NCBI GenBank assembly: GCA_016205975.1
Contig: JACQSK010000006.1
Location: 1-23,362 of the forward strand
Reading direction: 5' to 3'
From: Candidatus Uhrbacteria bacterium
Lineage (GTDB): Bacteria; Patescibacteria; ABY1; SG8-24; GWF2-40-263
DNA: 23,362 nt
The number at the start of each line of letters is the position of its first letter. Position 1 is the first letter of the stretch. The notes beneath the pieces are model-generated. The model was not told the DNA's origin, did not search any database, and saw nothing but the letters and a program-made list of their open reading frames with translations. Below, piece by piece: positions 5,860-11,995 of the stretch. A program made the translations under genes and the position numbers.

Positions 5860-7176
5860 TTAGGCTTGAGTGGCAGAGTCGATGTTCGCGTTTGTTTCCG
5901 GAGTCTCAGCTCCTTCCGGAGCCTGAGCTGCACCCAGGCTTAAGCCTGGGTCTACCACTGGAGTCTCATCTGCGTCCAGGCTTGAACCTGGGTCTACCGG
6001 TTCTTTCTTTTCCTCGTCGCCAGAAATATTAATCTTCCATCCTGTCAGCCGTGCGGCCAGCCTGACGTTCTGTCCGCCCTTGCCGATCGCCAGCGACAGT
6101 TGGTCGTCTTTCACTTTGACGAACGCCGAGAGGTCGTCGGGCTTGAGCTCTAGGTTCGTGACTTTCGCAGGCGAGAGGGCGTTGGTGATGAAGGTCTCGG
6201 GTTTCTCGCTCCACTCGACGATGTCGATTTTCTCTCCGCCCAGCTCAGCAATGATCGTCTGGATGCGCGTGCCTCGTTGGCCGATGCACGCGCCGATCGG
6301 ATCGATTGTGTTCTCGCTGGTGGTCACAGCGACTTTGGACCTGGAGCCGGCTTCTCTGGCAATACCCTTGATCTCCACAAGCCCCTCGCCGACCTCCGGC
6401 ACCTCGAACTCAAAGAGCTTGCGTACCATTTCCTCTGACGTGCGTGACACGAGAATCTCCGGGCCTTTGGTGGTGAGGCTCACTTGGCGCACGAACACTT
6501 TAATGCGGTCGCCAGTGTTGTACCGTTCGGTTGAAATCTGGTCCTCTGGGCGCATGACGCCGGTGGTGCGTCCCAAGTCCACCAAGACGATGCGTCCCTC
6601 GCGGCGCTGCACCGTACCGTTCATGATCGTGCTCTCGTGTTCCTTAAACTCGCTGAAAATCACCTCTCGTTCGGCCTCACGCAGCTTCTGGGTGATAACC
6701 TGCTTGGCGGTCATGGCCGCCATGCGGCCGAACTCGCCGGCCTGCGGCAGCTCTGTACGCAACACCTCGCCGAGCTCTGCGTTGTGTTTGAGCACGCGGG
6801 CATCGGAATACATGATGTCTGTTTTGGGATTGAAGCGCGGGCCCAGGTCGTCCTCGATAGAAATCGCCGGGATCTCCTCGCCGGCTTTGCGCGCTTCCTC
6901 CACGCGCAGCGCGAGCGCCTCGGCTCTGGCTTTACGCTCTTCCTCCAGACGCTCAAGCTCGGCCAAGTCCATATCTTCCACAACCGTCTTCACGTCAAAC
7001 ACATGCGACTCGGCTGTAGCGGGGTCGAACTCGACCTCGATATTCTGATTCTTGTCTCCGAAGTCCTTGCGATATGCCGCCGCGAGCGCGGACTGGATCG
7101 CGTCAATCACGGACTCATAGGCAAGTCCTTTTTCCTCACAAATTTGTCTGATTGCTTGTTCGATAGCTGAGGCCAT
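5860..7176 (-). CDS. nusA: Transcription termination/antitermination factor NusA
   Basis: NusA binds RNA polymerase and nascent RNA, modulating pausing, termination and antitermination. The 438 residues hold the N-terminal polymerase-binding domain (about 1-175), interrupted by a charged helical insertion (about 68-120). An S1 domain (about 180-245), KH1 (GACIGQRGTRI, 296-306) and KH2 (GKGGQNVRLAARLTGW, 365-380) follow. The tail after residue 390 is low-complexity and contains two copies of VDPG(S/L)SL(D/G)A at 394-402 and 408-416, encoded by REP-like palindromes. The start is ATG 7174-7176, giving the family N-terminus MASAIEQAIRQICEEKG. A longer frame to 7239 overlaps the yraN end and is rejected. 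No Shine-Dalgarno is seen; a hairpin with a T-run precedes the gene. Confidence 0.95.
   Translation of the reverse strand: MASAIEQAIRQICEEKGLAYESVIDAIQSALAAAYRKDFGDKNQNIEVEFDPATAESHVFDVKTVVEDMDLAELERLEEERKARAEALALRVEEARKAGEEIPAISIEDDLGPRFNPKTDIMYSDARVLKHNAELGEVLRTELPQAGEFGRMAAMTAKQVITQKLREAEREVIFSEFKEHESTIMNGTVQRREGRIVLVDLGRTTGVMRPEDQISTERYNTGDRIKVFVRQVSLTTKGPEILVSRTSEEMVRKLFEFEVPEVGEGLVEIKGIAREAGSRSKVAVTTSENTIDPIGACIGQRGTRIQTIIAELGGEKIDIVEWSEKPETFITNALSPAKVTNLELKPDDLSAFVKVKDDQLSLAIGKGGQNVRLAARLTGWKINISGDEEKKEPVDPGSSLDADETPVVDPGLSLGAAQAPEGAETPETNANIDSATQA
5932..5956 (-). repeat. REP-like palindrome, copy 1 in nusA
   Basis: The perfect 20-bp palindrome ACCCAGGCTTAAGCCTGGGT (5932-5951) is followed by ctacc (5952-5956). 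On the coding strand it reads GGTAG next to the stem, the GTAG edge known from REP elements. It is read in frame as VDPGLSLGA. Confidence 0.75.
5976..5998 (-). repeat. REP-like palindrome, copy 2 in nusA
   Basis: CCAGGCTTGAACCTGGG (5976-5992) followed by tctacc is a diverged second copy in the same orientation, 42 bp (14 codons) from copy 1. It is read in the same frame as VDPGSSLDA. Short flanks (ctgc, gagtctca) are also shared, which suggests local tandem duplication. Confidence 0.7.
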
Positions 7177-7189
7177 AACGCATGTCTTT

Positions 7190-7218
7190 AAAAAATGAAC
7201 CCGTCTAGCGACAGGTTC
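7190..7218 (-). terminator. Terminator-like hairpin before nusA (possible attenuator)
   Basis: On the minus strand GAACCTGTC (7218-7210), loop GCTA, GACGGGTTC (7205-7197) forms a 9-bp stem with one G-T pair, followed by A and six Ts (7195-7190). It lies between the yraN stop and the nusA ATG, 13 bases before that ATG. It could end the upstream unit or act as an attenuator on nusA. The flanking GTAG and the partial repeat cctgtggcta/cctgtcgcta suggest it may derive from a repeat element. Confidence 0.6.
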
Positions 7219-7232
7219 CGGATAGCCACAGG

Positions 7233-7604
7233 CTACCAAAGCCGCTCAGGGATGTCAATGTCCTCAATGTGAGTCACGACCGGCGGATCGGCATCGTACT
7301 CGATGGCCACCACGTCCAGACGCCAGGGCACCTCGCCGAGCTTCGCTTCCTCAAGATACGCCTCGGCCGTATGCACGAGGTGCTCGATCTTTCTCATGGT
7401 CACGGAATCTTCCGGATACGCAAGCTCGACGCTCTGGCGCGCTTTCACCTCAACAAAAACGACCTCTTGACCGTCACGACAAATGAGGTCGATTTCTCCA
7501 TACTGATTTCTGTATTGCCGCCCTACAATCTCCATCCCCTTTGAGACGAGATGGTCTGCGGCCATCTGCTCGCCTGTGTTCCCAAAAATCCTCCGTGGGT
7601 CCAT
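7233..7604 (-). CDS. yraN: YraN family endonuclease-fold protein (UPF0102)
   Basis: The 123-residue protein has the UPF0102 pattern. An N-terminal helix 'GNTGEQMAADHLVSKGMEIV' is followed by 'YGEIDLICRDGQEVVFVEVKAR' (35-56). This matches the PD-(D/E)XK nuclease core, with Asp39, Glu52 and Lys54 in the expected places. A second helix (MRKIEHLVHTAEAYL) and a C-terminal 'WRLDVVAIEYD' strand complete the fold. Its cellular role is not established; a link to Holliday-junction or repair processing has been suggested from the fold. It starts 2 bases after the upstream membrane protein gene. The stop TAG overlaps a GTAG string at the start of the hairpin region before nusA. Confidence 0.93.
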   Translation of the reverse strand: MDPRRIFGNTGEQMAADHLVSKGMEIVGRQYRNQYGEIDLICRDGQEVVFVEVKARQSVELAYPEDSVTMRKIEHLVHTAEAYLEEAKLGEVPWRLDVVAIEYDADPPVVTHIEDIDIPERLW

Positions 7605-7606
7605 AG

Positions 7607-8014
7607 CTATTTTTTACGGCCGGGCAAGTACTGTCGCTGCGCGCGCCGCCGGGCTTCCCGTTCTTTCATGCGCGGGACGTCGCGCTTGACATACCGGACA
7701 ATGAAAAAGGCCCAGACCAAAAACGCGACTCCCCAAATCGGATACCAAAATCGCGCGCCGAACAACCGGATCTCCTCAAAGCTGAAGAAGAACAAGACCA
7801 CGCCAGCCAGACCCATGGTGACCAAGAGTGTTGAAATCCTGTGTCCTGCCTCGTGTACGAAACGGTCCACGTCTCGCCGCTCGGCCACTAAGTGTCCCAC
7901 GATGCCCAGGACAAAACAGAGAACAAAGAAGATGAATACGGAGGTGCCCAGCGCCCCGCCGACTTCAGGCGGACTCATCGTGAGCCAGTAGGTTGGTTGG
8001 AAGAAGGCTGACAT
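7607..8014 (-). CDS. Hypothetical membrane protein, three helices
   Basis: The 135-residue protein has hydrophobic segments at about 22-45, 61-79 and 88-107. The loop between helices 1 and 2 is polar, containing 'HLVAERRDVDRFVHEAGHRIS'. A strongly basic tail (RYVKRDVPRMKEREARRRAQRQ) should face the cytoplasm. I recognise no domain of known function. It sits 3 bases after the 84-residue membrane protein and 2 bases before yraN, so all three are probably one transcript. The association with yraN-nusA-yidC suggests a housekeeping membrane role, but nothing specific can be claimed. Confidence 0.8.
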   Translation of the reverse strand: MSAFFQPTYWLTMSPPEVGGALGTSVFIFFVLCFVLGIVGHLVAERRDVDRFVHEAGHRISTLLVTMGLAGVVLFFFSFEEIRLFGARFWYPIWGVAFLVWAFFIVRYVKRDVPRMKEREARRRAQRQYLPGRKK

Positions 8015-8017
8015 ACA

Positions 8018-8272
8018 TTAATCACAATTGGTAAGGGTACAAGCAAGTGACGTTAGGATATCAGAAATCACATTTGTTGCAACGGCGATACCGATGAAGA
8101 CCACCAAGACGCCGATGAGCTTATAAAAAAACCGCGAGCCGCCTGTCCCGAATGTCTTTTCTGCAAACGGAATCTCTCCGAACCAACTAAAAAATACTTC
8201 TGTTTTTTTCACGATCAAGAAACCGACTACCATGATGATAAGGCCAAGAGGGATACGGAAAAGTGGGGACAT
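8018..8272 (-). CDS. Hypothetical small membrane protein, two helices
   Basis: The 84-residue protein has helices at about 5-23 and 50-70, joined by a polar loop 'WFGEIPFAEKTFGTGGSRFFYK', and ends ACTLTNCD. I recognise no domain with a known function. The loop contains a compact run of Gly, aromatic and charged residues that looks constrained. It is the first gene of the run 84-residue protein, 135-residue protein, yraN. An extended -10 (TGGTAGAAT) lies 9 bases before the ATG. Confidence 0.8.
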   Translation of the reverse strand: MSPLFRIPLGLIIMVVGFLIVKKTEVFFSWFGEIPFAEKTFGTGGSRFFYKLIGVLVVFIGIAVATNVISDILTSLACTLTNCD

Positions 8273-8281
8273 ACTACGTTC

Positions 8282-8290
8282 ATTCTACCA
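8282..8290 (-). promoter_or_regulatory. Extended -10 promoter of the small-membrane-protein/yraN unit
   Basis: TGGTAGAAT on the minus strand (8290-8282) matches TGnTATAAT with one change. Nine bases separate it from the ATG at 8272, so the mRNA would be leaderless or nearly so. No good -35 is visible. Confidence 0.5.
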
Positions 8291-8298
8291 TATTCTCC

Positions 8299-8327
8299 TT
8301 GCCAGGAGTCAGAAGTCTCGATAGCAT
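8299..8327 (+). promoter_or_regulatory. Promoter of tRNA-Val
   Basis: TTGCCA (8299-8304), 17 bases, TAGCAT (8322-8327), ending 13 bases before the tRNA. It is divergent from the extended -10 at 8282-8290. Confidence 0.6.
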
Positions 8328-8340
8328 GACCTTGGGCTAC

Positions 8341-8417
8341 GGGCGTTTAGCTCAGTTGGTTAGAGCGTCTCGTTTACACCGAGAAGGTCGGGGGTTCGAG
8401 CCCCTCAACGCCCACCA
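8341..8417 (+). tRNA. tRNA-Val (anticodon UAC), CCA encoded
   Basis: All four arms fold: acceptor GGGCGTT/AACGCCC, D-stem GCTC/GAGC, anticodon stem TCTCG/CGAGA with loop TTTACAC (anticodon TAC, reading GUA), and T-stem with TTCGAGC loop. Discriminator A is at 8414 and CCA (8415-8417) is in the DNA. A terminator follows at once. Confidence 0.97.
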
Positions 8418-8450
8418 ATAATCCACCTCACGCAACGAGGTGGATTATTG
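8416..8450 (+). terminator. Terminator hairpin after tRNA-Val
   Basis: A perfect 14-bp stem, caataatccacctc (8416-8429) with gaggtggattattg (8437-8450), has a 7-base loop. The U-tract after it is poor (tatc), although the AT-rich stem base may help. The left arm includes the last two bases of the encoded CCA. Confidence 0.65.
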
Positions 8451-8454
8451 TATC

Positions 8455-8484
8455 AAAAAAGCGCCGGGTGAGGACGCCAGGCGC
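8455..8484 (-). terminator. Rho-independent terminator of the VOC gene
   Basis: On the minus strand GCGCCtGG (8484-8477), loop CGTCCTCA, CCcGGCGC (8468-8461) makes a stem with one mismatch, followed by six Ts (8460-8455). It lies 4 bases after the stop codon. Confidence 0.85.
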
Positions 8485-8488
8485 GGGC

Positions 8489-8881
8489 CTAGTGCTGACG
8501 ATGGTAGTCGGGATTCGTCGTCACGAGCTCAACCTTGTGGCTGGCTCCGTCGTGGGGATCATGGAACACGGACGTGTTGCTGTAGCCCCAGTGGGTTTCC
8601 CCGCTTGCGGCGGGATGCGCGCGCGCAGAAGTGAGGCCCAAGGGACTCATGCGCAGCCCTACGTGGGGCAAGTGATCCCCAAGGAAAAACGAAATGAGCA
8701 GTCGGCCGTTCACGAGAACCTGCAGGCGCGGACCCTCGCCGATGTAATCGTACGCCGGGTCCGTGATCGTAACTTCCCGCACCTCGAGCCCAAGGCTCTG
8801 GTAGTAGGTGCTCAAGGCGGGCCAGTCCTCACGCTTGGAAGGAAGCCCCGCATGGTCAATCTCCGCGATCATTCCTCTCAT
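8489..8881 (-). CDS. VOC-superfamily (glyoxalase-like) protein
   Basis: The 130-residue protein begins MRGMIAEIDHAGLPSKREDW. It has a glyoxalase/vicinal-oxygen-chelate-like arrangement. There is an early 'IDHAGLPSKREDWPALSTYYQSLGLEVREV' strand-helix, a middle 'GPRLQVLVNGRLLISFFLG' strand pair, and a late 'GYSNTSVFHDPHDGASHKVELV' resembling the closing 'F.DP.G...EL' of the family. His9, His73-region and the terminal Glu are candidate metal ligands, but no substrate can be assigned. A good AGGAG (8889-8893) sits 7 bases before the ATG, stronger than at most genes here. It stands alone between two tRNA genes with its own promoter-like and terminator signals. Confidence 0.65.
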   Translation of the reverse strand: MRGMIAEIDHAGLPSKREDWPALSTYYQSLGLEVREVTITDPAYDYIGEGPRLQVLVNGRLLISFFLGDHLPHVGLRMSPLGLTSARAHPAASGETHWGYSNTSVFHDPHDGASHKVELVTTNPDYHRQH

Positions 8882-8897
8882 GTGCCAACTCCTGTGA

Positions 8898-8917
8898 AGG
8901 CTAGCTTAGGCTAGCCT
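8898..8917. promoter_or_regulatory. Perfect inverted repeat (possible operator) upstream of the VOC gene
   Basis: AGGCTAGCTTAGGCTAGCCT is a perfect 8-bp inverted repeat with a 4-base centre. Each arm contains the self-palindrome GCTAGC, and the two are 10 bp apart (one helical turn). It overlaps the candidate -10 and sits just upstream of the AGGAG. Confidence 0.45.
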
Positions 8918-8936
8918 CTCCGATGGGAGGCGTCAA
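8908..8936 (-). promoter_or_regulatory. Putative promoter of the VOC gene
   Basis: TTGACG (8931-8936), 17 bases, TAGCCT (8908-8913) on the minus strand. The -35 is strong and the -10 weak. The spacer contains a small CTCC-GATG-GGAG palindrome. Confidence 0.45.
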
Positions 8937-8943
8937 GAGAAAC

Positions 8944-8968
8944 AAAAAACGCTCTCAACGGAGAACGT
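8944..8968 (-). terminator. Rho-independent terminator of tRNA-Leu
   Basis: On the minus strand ACGTTCTC (8968-8961), loop CGTT, GAGAGCGT (8956-8949) forms an 8-bp stem, followed by a run of Ts (8949-8944). It begins 6 bases after the tRNA CCA. Confidence 0.85.
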
Positions 8969-8974
8969 CCTTTG

Positions 8975-9061
8975 TGGTGCGCGGGAGAGGAATCGAACCT
9001 CCACGCTTTTGCAAGCATCAGCCCCTCAAGCTGACGAGTCTACCAGTTTCTCCACCCGCGC
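8975..9061 (-). tRNA. tRNA-Leu (anticodon GAG), CCA encoded
   Basis: Acceptor GCGCGGG/CCCGCGC, class II long variable arm (ATGCTTGCAAAAGCGT), anticodon stem CAGC/GCTG with loop holding GAG (reads CUC/CUU), and T-loop TTCGATT. Discriminator A is at 8978 and the encoded CCA is 8975-8977. Confidence 0.96.
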
Positions 9062-9074
9062 ACATTCCGCGCCG

Positions 9075-9103
9075 ATCATACCTGACTCAAAAATAAAGAG
9101 CAA
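9075..9103 (-). promoter_or_regulatory. Promoter of tRNA-Leu
   Basis: TTGCTC (9098-9103), 17 bases, TATGAT (9075-9080) on the minus strand. The -10 ends 13 bases before the tRNA, the same distance as for tRNA-Val. Confidence 0.7.
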
Positions 9104-9105
9104 CC

Positions 9106-9843
9106 TTAGAACACTCTCTCTTTCCCCGCGATCACGCGCAGGAACATCGGCTCAATACCGATGTCGAAACGCGTTGAGGTCATCTCCTCGCCGTCCACAA
9201 ACAGCGAGATCGGGTTCTCGCTTCGAATCGCGAGCGACTTCATGGGGAACACGCTCTCCTTGAGCGTCTTGCGCCCGAAGATGCCCCAACCGGTTTTGAC
9301 GGCCGCACGGATCACCGCTTCAAATTTTCCGTCGCACGGGTTCGCTACGTCCGCAAGATTGCGAATCTCGAGCTCTGCGCGGCGCGCCGTGGGCGTGATG
9401 CGGAACTGATCCTCGCAGGTGAGCTCGGCATGGAAGTCCGGAACCGAAAGCCCGGTCACAAACCGGCGGCCGTTCACGGTGCCCACGTCGATGGTCTCAA
9501 TGCGGCGCGCGGAGAGCACGTCACAGGCGGCCACGCCCTCGGGAATCCCCATCATGCGCGCGAGCTCGTTGCCCGGACCGATGGGAATTATCCCAAGCAC
9601 CACCTCGCAATCCGCCACCACGTCGATCACCTTGCGCACGGTCTCGTCGTTGCCCAAGACGACGACGGTTTGCACGCCGCGTTCGATCTCATCGCGGATC
9701 ATTTCCTCGGCATTGCGAAAAAGCGCCAGGCGAGAAATCTTCCCGGCAATACCTAAGTCCGTCAAACGGTTTTCAATCTTGAGCAGCTCCCGCTCGTACC
9801 GTTTGTTCTGCTGGATGTACTCGTCGTATAAGTAGCAATACAC
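9106..9843 (-). CDS. Diacylglycerol/lipid kinase-like protein with altered active-site motifs
   Basis: The 245-residue protein resembles the DAGK catalytic fold (YegS/DgkB/sphingosine kinase family). 'VVVLGNDETVRKVIDVV' occupies the place of the GGDGT...E..N loop, and 'LGIIPIGPGNELARMMGIP' that of GiiPlGTGNDfAr.lgi.. The nucleotide-binding GGDGT is GNDET (64-68) and GTGND is GPGNE (90-94). The usual N-terminal part is short, and the total is below the common 290-310. A C-terminal beta-domain (about 110-245) is present. The start is GTG 9841-9843, supported by AGGA six bases upstream, overlapping the bactofilin stop. It may bind lipid or nucleotide without kinase activity, or be a diverged kinase. 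Confidence 0.7.
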   Translation of the reverse strand: MYCYLYDEYIQQNKRYERELLKIENRLTDLGIAGKISRLALFRNAEEMIRDEIERGVQTVVVLGNDETVRKVIDVVADCEVVLGIIPIGPGNELARMMGIPEGVAACDVLSARRIETIDVGTVNGRRFVTGLSVPDFHAELTCEDQFRITPTARRAELEIRNLADVANPCDGKFEAVIRAAVKTGWGIFGRKTLKESVFPMKSLAIRSENPISLFVDGEEMTSTRFDIGIEPMFLRVIAGKERVF

Positions 9844-9851
9844 AAATGGTC

Positions 9852-10238
9852 CTACGCTTCATTCTCGTCTGCCTTGGCAGCAGAGCCGTCCATGGTGAGA
9901 CGCCCATTCACCTGAGCGCCCGCGGCCACGGAGATGCGCCCGGTGGCGACATCGCCCTTCACGCGCGAGGTTGAGAGCAGCTCGAGCATCTCAGCGACCT
10001 GCACGTTCCCCTGCACCTCGCCGGCAATCACCGCGCTTGCCGCCTTCACGTCGGCCTTGATGCGGGCCGTTTCCCCGATCCGTAAAAACTTCGCCGTCTC
10101 CACCGTGCCCGACACCTCCCCATCGATCACGACGTCCCCGTCGGAACGGAAGTCTCCCTCCACCTTTACCCCCTGCGCAATAATCGTCTCCTGGCTGCTC
10201 GTGCTTGGCATAGCCGTGTGTTTTTTATCCTTAAACAT
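9852..10238 (-). CDS. Bactofilin
   Basis: The 128-residue protein has the bactofilin (DUF583) right-handed beta-helix core at about 17-118. Hydrophobic strand repeats such as 'VKVEGDFRSDGDVVIDGEVSGTVE', 'AVIAGEVQGNVQVAEMLEL' and 'VKGDVATGRISVAAGAQVNG' are regular. Short disordered ends (MFKDKKHTAMPSTSSQ and SAAKADENEA) flank it. Bactofilins polymerise into membrane-associated filaments that act in cell shape and in placing wall enzymes. The gene follows argS by 50 bases, with GGAGGAAG in the gap but too far (about 16 bases) to be an ideal ribosome site. ATG at codon 10 is an alternative start. It is followed by the lipid-kinase-like gene. Confidence 0.92.
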   Translation of the reverse strand: MFKDKKHTAMPSTSSQETIIAQGVKVEGDFRSDGDVVIDGEVSGTVETAKFLRIGETARIKADVKAASAVIAGEVQGNVQVAEMLELLSTSRVKGDVATGRISVAAGAQVNGRLTMDGSAAKADENEA

Positions 10239-10288
10239 AGATCGGTTTTTACTTCCTCCGGATCTTAACAGGATGCCCCAATGACTGT

Positions 10289-11995
10289 CTACATCTCCTC
10301 AACGACCTCGATCCCCAAGAGCTCAAGTCCGTTTTTGAGCGTCTGACTGACAGCGCCCAAAAGCGCCAGCCGCTCAGGGAGCTCCTGGGCGCTGGCTTGC
10401 ACGACGGGCACATGCTCATAAAAATGGGAGAACGTCTTGGCAAGGTCGAAAAGGTATTGAGCAAGGATCGCGGGCTGCAAGGCTTGTGCGGCACGGAAAA
10501 GGACGTCCGGATACTGGGCGACCTCGACGATGAGGGCATGGCTGTGCGGGTCCGTGAGGGTCTTCGCGCTCGACTGACGTTTGACCTTGCCAGCTTTCTT
10601 GAAGATGCTCTGCATGCGGGCATAGGTGTAGAGCAGGTAGGGACCGGTGAACCCGTCAAACGAAAGCGACTCTTCCAGATCGAACACAATTTTTTTCCCC
10701 ACGTCTTGTTTCAACATCGAGAACCGCATGGCCGCAAAGGCAACGGCGCGGCTCACCTCCTGAACCTGCGCGCTGGTCCAGTCCTGGTGGCGAGCGACCG
10801 CCTCCTGGCGCGCCTTTTCGATCATCTCGTCGCGCAATGTTTCGTAACGCACGACGTTCCCTTTGCGCGCAGCCATGGCGCCGCCCGCGAGGGTCACGAA
10901 CTCGTAAGAGAGGTGCGTCAGCTCGCGCTCGAACTTCATGCGCTTGAGGGTCGCGAACAACTGCTGCAGCGCATGGCTCTGGCGCGCGTCCACGACGTAG
11001 ATGGAACGGGCCGGGTGGTAATCCTTCTCCTTGGCGAGCGCCAGCGCCAAATCCTTTGCGTTATAGAGGAGCGTGCCGTCGCTTTTGATGAGCAAGTTCA
11101 CGCCCAGGCCCTCTTCTTGCAAGTCCACAATCCAGGCGCCTTGGGAGGGCACGACGATGCCTTTCTTGATGAGCCCGTCAATAATTTTTTTTGTCTTGCG
11201 GACGAGCTGGCTCTCAAAGTACCAATGGTCAAGCGTGAGGCCGAGCTCCTCGTAGACCTGCTTCAAGTAATCCAGCGACCACTTGCGCGTGACCTTCCAC
11301 ACGGCGATGTCGGGACCGCGCTGCGCCTCCAGATGCTTGAAGACTTCCGTCACCTGTTCCTTGTGCGTCGGATGCTCCTCGAGATCTTTGTTGGCTTGCA
11401 CATACGCCTCGCGCAAAAAATCCACGCGCTGACCCTTGGGCGTCTTCTCCCAGCCCTCGTGCGCCTTCACCATCCAGACCGACTGCGCGACGTGCAGTCC
11501 CAGATCATTGATGTAGCTCACGGGGATCACGTCATAGCCATTGGCCTTGAGCATGTTCACCGCCGCCTGCCCTACGAACAGATTGCGCAAGTGCCCCACA
11601 TGCACATCCTTGTGCGAGTTCAGGTTGGCGAACTCCACCATCACGCGTTTCTCTTTCCCGACCTCTAAAGAGCCGTACGCCTCGCCCGTATCGCCTACCT
11701 GCTCGAGAACGGCCTTCCCCAGCGCGGCTGAGTCGAAACGGAAATTCACATATGGCCCAGCGGCCTTGGCTTGCCCGAGCGTGCCCCTAGGGCCGATCTT
11801 TGCGGCGATCTCAGTGGCGATCTCCGCCGGGTTGCGCTTCAGCGACTTGGCGAGATCAAAACACGCAAACGCTAAGTCCCCCATCGTCTGATCGGGCGGC
11901 GTTTGAAGATCTTCCATCGATGGCACGAACCCAGGCGGCGCGGCCTGCTTGATCGCTTGGAGGACTTCCGTCTTAGCTTTCTGAATGGTGTACAT
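10289..11995 (-). CDS. argS: Arginyl-tRNA synthetase
   Basis: Class I synthetase charging tRNA-Arg. The 568 residues carry the ArgRS-specific N-terminal domain (about 1-100, 'GDLAFACFDLAKSLKRNPAEIA'). The HIGH motif HVGH is at 132-135 within 'NSHKDVHVGHLRNLF'. The KMSK region appears as 'GGAMAARKGNVVRYETL', with the lysine after Arg kept. The helical anticodon-binding domain includes 'FDGFTGPYLLYTYARMQSI' and a C-terminal DALR region. Length is normal. The ATG lies 23 bases inside the valS 3' end in another frame, so translation is probably coupled to valS. Confidence 0.97.
   Translation of the reverse strand: MYTIQKAKTEVLQAIKQAAPPGFVPSMEDLQTPPDQTMGDLAFACFDLAKSLKRNPAEIATEIAAKIGPRGTLGQAKAAGPYVNFRFDSAALGKAVLEQVGDTGEAYGSLEVGKEKRVMVEFANLNSHKDVHVGHLRNLFVGQAAVNMLKANGYDVIPVSYINDLGLHVAQSVWMVKAHEGWEKTPKGQRVDFLREAYVQANKDLEEHPTHKEQVTEVFKHLEAQRGPDIAVWKVTRKWSLDYLKQVYEELGLTLDHWYFESQLVRKTKKIIDGLIKKGIVVPSQGAWIVDLQEEGLGVNLLIKSDGTLLYNAKDLALALAKEKDYHPARSIYVVDARQSHALQQLFATLKRMKFERELTHLSYEFVTLAGGAMAARKGNVVRYETLRDEMIEKARQEAVARHQDWTSAQVQEVSRAVAFAAMRFSMLKQDVGKKIVFDLEESLSFDGFTGPYLLYTYARMQSIFKKAGKVKRQSSAKTLTDPHSHALIVEVAQYPDVLFRAAQALQPAILAQYLFDLAKTFSHFYEHVPVVQASAQELPERLALLGAVSQTLKNGLELLGIEVVEEM

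Noticed and set aside
7177..7239. 21-residue N-terminal extension of NusA
   Set aside because: It overlaps the yraN end and reads through the hairpin; MASAIEQAIRQIC matches the family start.
10397..11668. 423-codon plus-strand open frame opposite argS
   Set aside because: argS motifs on the minus strand are clear. The antisense peptide is rich in His, Arg and Leu without recognisable pattern, and has no promoter or ribosome site.
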